Positions 34,901-64,000 of a stretch of DNA of 64,000 nucleotides are shown here, in pieces. Each line of letters starts with the position of its first letter. Positions within the stretch are counted from its first letter, which is position 1. Position numbers and translations under genes: made by a program. Source of the stretch: Syngnathus acus. Lineage: Eukaryota; Chordata; Actinopteri; Syngnathiformes; Syngnathidae. Where the stretch lies: the NCBI RefSeq assembly GCF_901709675.1, contig NC_051089.1:11583976-11647975 (forward strand), read 5' to 3'. Under the pieces are notes generated by a model, which saw nothing but the letters and a program-made list of their open reading frames with translations, was not told the origin of the DNA and ran no database searches.

Positions 34901-35455
34901 TTTTTTCATGTACAACCGCCACACACCACGAAATGTTCGACCATTTCATTGGTGATCCTCATAGCTTATCTCAATCGAACCCAGCTCTCATAGTCATTGA
35001 AGAAGTGCACGAGGCGGGATAGTTATGTAGGTGCAGAAACTAACATTTGAGCAAAAAGAGGAAACGTGGCCAGGAGCGGTAGGAGTGTGTGAGCAGGTCT
35101 CACTCACTTTTAGAATGACAGGACACTCAAGCACAGCCGGGCGGGCTCTTTATTTGCTGGGTGGGGCGGCAGACATGAAGCCGTTTGTGTGAAAACTATC
35201 ACTTGCCTGGACCAAATTCCTCAAAACATACTGTACGCACACAGTAAATATTAACAGCATATAATTCAATACTGAGTGAATGGCACGATTATACTCACTT
35301 TTACTATGGCCGACTTCTTGTGCCTCAGGAAACTGTAGGTAAAGATATAAGACAGATATTAGAACACAAATGGTGACTCAACAAATAAAGACAGACAATA
35401 TAAAATTACTCATAGGGATATCTTATATACTCCTCTGTGAAGAACACATAATATA

Positions 35456-36356
35456 CAGTCCAACCTCGGTTTTCGAACGTCCCGGTTCTCGAACAAATCG
35501 GAATTCGAACAAAAAATTCGAGATTTTTATGCTTTGGTTGTAGAACAAATTTCGCGGTCGAACCTCGCAAGATGAGCCGAGAGGACCCGAGAAAACCCGA
35601 CCGCGCGGCCCGGATACCGACTGACTCCGTTGTTATTGTATTTTCGTTACTTTGAGGATTGTATTAACCCCTAATCATGCCTCCAAAGAAAGCAAGTGGG
35701 AGCAGTAAAACCATCTTAAAACACAAAGACGCTCTTAAAGCAATGCGACAGTGAGCGCCCTGCGCACTGCGGTTGCGCGATCGGACCAAATTAAGATCCC
35801 TGCGCACTGAGGTCCACTTGAATTTTGGAAAGTACATCAGGACTCTTAAAATATTTTCAAAATTTCAGCGACGGCTCTGTCACAATAATGCAACCAGCGC
35901 GGTGCAGTTGTGCGGTCGGCGGCGCGCTATGGTTGAGCGTTCGGCGGTGCGCTGCAGTTGCGCGATCGGACCAAATTAAGCTCCCTGCGCACTGAGGTCC
36001 ACTTAAATTTTAGAAAGTACATCAGGACTTTAAAAATATTTTCTAAATTTCAGCGACGGCTCTGTCACCATAATGCGACCAGCGCGGTGCAGTTGCGCGG
36101 TCGGCGGCGCGCTACAGTTGCGCGGTCGGCGGCGCGCTACGGTTGCGCGTTCGGCGGTGCGCTGCAGTTGCGCGATCGGACAAAAATGCGCAAATGAAAA
36201 AATTCTTAAAAAAGGCGGTTTATTTTGTGTGTGTGTTGGAACGGATTACATTTTTTTCCATTATTTGTAATGGGAAAAATAGATTGGGAATTCGAACGAT
36301 TCACATCTCGAACCGCCTTCTGGAACGGAATGTGGTCGAACACCGAGGTTTGACTG
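35456..36356. mobile_element. pogo/Tigger-like non-autonomous element
   Basis: The left end reads CAGTCCAACCTCGGTTTTCG and the right end, as its complement, CAGTCAAACCTCGGTGTTCG. TA lies on both sides (35454-35455 and 36357-36358). CAGT ends with TA duplications are typical of pogo/Tigger elements. Near the left end ATGCCTCCAAAGAAAGCAAG reads MPPKKA, like a transposase start that is cut off by deletion. The centre holds a GC-rich tandem duplication described separately. Confidence 0.8.
35773..36190. repeat. tandem duplication inside the Tigger-like element
   Basis: A unit starting TTGCGCGATCGGACCAAATT is present at 35773-35957 (185 bp) and again at 35958-36167 (about 210 bp), with a third partial start at 36168. 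Inside each unit a 25-bp GC-rich subrepeat (CAGTTGCGCGGTCGGCGGCG...) occurs two or three times, which explains the length difference. Confidence 0.85.
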
Positions 36357-36719
36357 TATTTTAGTCTGTACTTAGTTTTTAAATCTAAGTAAAGGAGCCG
36401 AATCACCTCTACGTTTGTCTTTTGCCAGTCTGCTTTTTTTAACTGTCTGTACTTCTAATAAATTTACAGTGCAAGTACTTTTAGCCGTTCTATTGATCAT
36501 TGTAAAAGTCCAAAGTAAACATGCAGAGCAATTTGTGCGTTTTGGGCATTGGCGTTTTAACTCTCGCGAGAGCTGAATTCGGATGGATGTGGGTGGGGTG
36601 GTATGACTCGGGACCCTTTTTTGGGGGGGCGGAGGGGTTGAGCAAGGCAAGGGATGAGGAAAGAGCCGAGTAAGGGAGAAAGCCTCAGTGACTTTTCAGC
36701 CCTCTTCTCCTCCTGTGGA
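36357..36719. other. spacer upstream of the fbn1 leader
   Basis: No gene. The right part (about 36540-36720) is G-rich with a GGGGGGGCGGAGGGG stretch and probably belongs to the fbn1 promoter. No TATA box is evident. Confidence 0.5.
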
Positions 36720-36930
36720 ATGCATCAGCTCCCCTGAATGATCTCTCGTGGATCCACACGCAGCTGGATGCGCACGGACCCATTCTGCGCGTGACCGTGC
36801 GCATCTATTCACAGGCGTCCTTCGGAAGCTTGCACTCACCTCTCTAAACTTTTATCATCATCATACCTGCGCGGAAGCCAGAAGAACTCCTCTGGTGGGT
36901 GTGAGGAGAATCTCCTCCTTGGGAGTCAAG
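36720..36930 (+). promoter_or_regulatory. fbn1: fbn1 non-coding leader exon (probable)
   Basis: A GC-rich stretch ends at 36930 in AAG followed by a gtaatg donor. A tttgcag acceptor at 37101 then opens the exon holding ATG 37184. This arrangement suggests a separate 5' UTR exon. The start of transcription is a guess. Confidence 0.5.
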
Positions 36931-37183
36931 GTAATGATTTATTATTTATTTTACACTGCGTGTTATTGCGACTTTAACCAACTTCTCAATAGGACTAATC
37001 ACGACGCAACAGATGTTTTACTGAGTGCCATGGAGTTGTTTTGCCCTTAAACGATCTTGTGCGTCTCCCCCCCCCTCTCTGCTCTCTTATTGTTTTTGCA
37101 GCTTTGACTCCAAACTGCACACAAGTTCCACAGTTATAGGGCTGGACATCGAGTTAAGGGCACTGCACACTTGAGGAGTGGAT

Positions 37184-62209
<25,026 letters not shown>

Positions 62210-64000
62210 GTGAGTGGCACTGACACACTTTGGCGTGTATTCCTGTCCTGCTCAATGCAGCAAAACAAGCCTGAGATGAAATGAGCCACAAAGTCACGGC
62301 GTGAATGTCAGAGAAGAAGCAGATTGGTTATGAAGGAGAGAGTGAGGATATTTTCAGAGATGGGAGTGTCAGTAAATATTGCCGGCGTGCCATTCGTCAG
62401 CAGCCCGACTTCATCGGTCCATCATTATTTTTAGCCAAACTGTCATAGCCCATCATTATTTGAACCACACTTCCATCATCCGTCATCCGTCAGTCCGTCA
62501 AACAGTCAAAAAAAAAAAAACGTTTAGCGGGTATAGCTGGGGAGAATATCGAGCTAACCAGAAGTAGCTGTATCACCATCATCTGAGACCATATATGCAC
62601 GCACACTTGACGACATCGGGAACAGGAGCCGTGATTCTTTTTTTGAAACGCATGTATCGCATTGCACCACAGTTTATACCATTGCTGCTCTTTCATTAAG
62701 GTGAGTTAAACATGACGTGATAGTTGGAGAGCCTCTACAGCCTGTAATCACCTGAGATGACTCCAGAACACATAAATACAAAGCCCATCCGGCCTGATTG
62801 AGTTTAAACTCGCCGCTCGTCTAGTCTGAGTGAATTCTGATTTACAATGCCTCTTAAAAGACTGCTGGAGAGGACTAGTTGACAACTTGGATTGGGATCT
62901 GAACTGGCCCCATCGCGCTGAAATGAGTCAGACGCATAGTCAGCAGCAGCATGTCTACCTTCAGACACAAATAAACAGACTGTCTGATGTGTGATTAAAA
63001 GTAGCGATGCACACACTGGCTTTCCTGGTCCCTTTAAAATATCCAATGCAGCCAATTGTGATTCACAGTTTGGGAACTTTAGCTCCGGAATACTGAGAAA
63101 ACATGTCAGCAATTTGTCTCAAGTAAGACATTTTGAAACAAAATTTGGATTTCAAGTGCAGATGCACCGCAAGGTACATATTATAAGGTAAATATTCTCA
63201 ACCTGAACTGAACGTCTCATTGGTCACATTCTTGAGTTCAACATTTTGTATGTGAGCCATAATAAAGTTGTTTTAAGTGACATTAAAAAACAAACAAACA
63301 CATGAGCTATTTTCATTACCGGTATTCGACACAAAGTTTCACGTTCAAAGTATTCCCAACATTTCTCATTACATGCATATAAGGCCGATCGATAGTTTAG
63401 ATGTAGTACTCTTGATTGCACTGCTCTAGAGTATGCTCCCTCTAGATTATTTATCCAATAATGATGCATGACTGCCAGACAAATTTCATCCAGATAGTCC
63501 AAGCAACACTTCTTCCAAACTCGACCAGGGTATGAATTACACGGGAGTCGACCATCACTTAACTTCAGTTCAGTTCATATGTGCCAAAGAGGACAAACTT
63601 GTATGATAATTACTTTACAATTGACTTTTATAACATTTATAACTCAAAGGAGCATGATAGTTGTTGATGCAATTTCAGCCATTTCTCAAATTGGACAAAT
63701 AAACACACAAATACAAAATGAAAACATTCACAAGGAGCATGAAGAACACTGAATTAACCACATACTAAAAATGATGATGGCCATTTATTGCACTTGACTC
63801 TCAATACACAGTAAGCAGTATGTTTCATAGTATGCTCATCCATTCTCTGGTCTTCTTGTGTGGAAGTCACAGTAATTTAAAAAAACAACAACAAACGTTT
63901 TGTCGTTGTCACGAATCCCAAATTGTCATTTGATCAATTGTTGTGCATGTGTGAGAAAAATTAATGACATCTGGTCAAGATGTTGCTGACATTCTCACCA
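62210..64000 (+). other. fbn1: fbn1 intron 31, truncated by the window end
   Basis: I looked for the next D-x-D-E-C-type exon and did not see one. A 12-A run lies at about 62509-62520. The rest is AT-rich, with no recognisable element. Confidence 0.75.

Larger units (their letters stand above)
29001..35455. other. intergenic DNA between shc4 and fbn1
   Basis: There is no supportable gene in this 6.5 kb. It contains CA and TG microsatellites at 29815-30133, a CCAAT/CRE/AP-1 cluster at 31933-31998, and a non-repetitive, moderately GC-rich block near 32200-32500 that could be regulatory. EID1 and CEP152, which lie in this interval in human, are not seen. Confidence 0.65.

Noticed and set aside
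37178-37183. A start codon six bases upstream (GTG) for fbn1
   Set aside because: GTG is not a likely start in a vertebrate nuclear gene when ATG 37184 directly precedes a good signal peptide.

Overview
This window is vertebrate, almost certainly teleost (percomorph-like), nuclear DNA. It carries three multi-exon genes, all on the + strand, with GT-AG introns. The protein sequences are recognisable as vertebrate SECISBP2L, SHC4 and fibrillin-1. Non-coding sequence holds a teleost-type tRNA-derived SINE, several terminal-inverted-repeat (TIR) DNA transposon relics and long CA/TG microsatellites. The gene order matches the human 15q21 neighbourhood (SECISBP2L - SHC4 - FBN1), which supports the orthology calls. 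No bacterial-style operons, CRISPR arrays, tRNA or rRNA genes were seen.

Layout. 1-481: promoter and 5' leader of secisbp2l, with a perfect CRE and CCAAT boxes. 482-12552: secisbp2l, 18 coding exons that sum to 3,228 nt, an intact 1,075-residue protein. 12553-about 17000: its 3' UTR and the spacer. About 17100-25706: shc4, one leader exon plus 12 coding exons summing to 1,455 nt, a 484-residue PTB-CH1-SH2 adaptor. 25707-about 36700: 11 kb of intergenic DNA with no supportable gene. It holds two well-preserved TIR elements and a small CCAAT/CRE/AP-1 cluster; neither EID1 nor CEP152, which lie in this interval in human, is seen. About 36720-64000 (continuing past the end): the 5' half of fbn1, a leader exon plus 31 coding exons giving 1,345 codons. 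These run from the signal peptide to the seventh calcium-binding EGF (cbEGF) domain after TB3.

The genes are physical neighbours rather than a pathway. secisbp2l encodes an L7Ae-family RNA-binding protein related to the selenocysteine-insertion factor SBP2. shc4 encodes a cytoplasmic phosphotyrosine adaptor. fbn1 encodes a secreted microfibril glycoprotein.

I found no new biological system. The observations most worth checking are: an RGD tripeptide in TB3 of this fibrillin-1; a reduced shc4 CH1 region in which the paired YYN site reads FYN and only one YxN motif remains; a start-overlapping upstream ORF in the shc4 leader; a 61-unit CA repeat ending 40 bp before an fbn1 exon; and a degenerate tandem repeat shared by introns of shc4 and fbn1.
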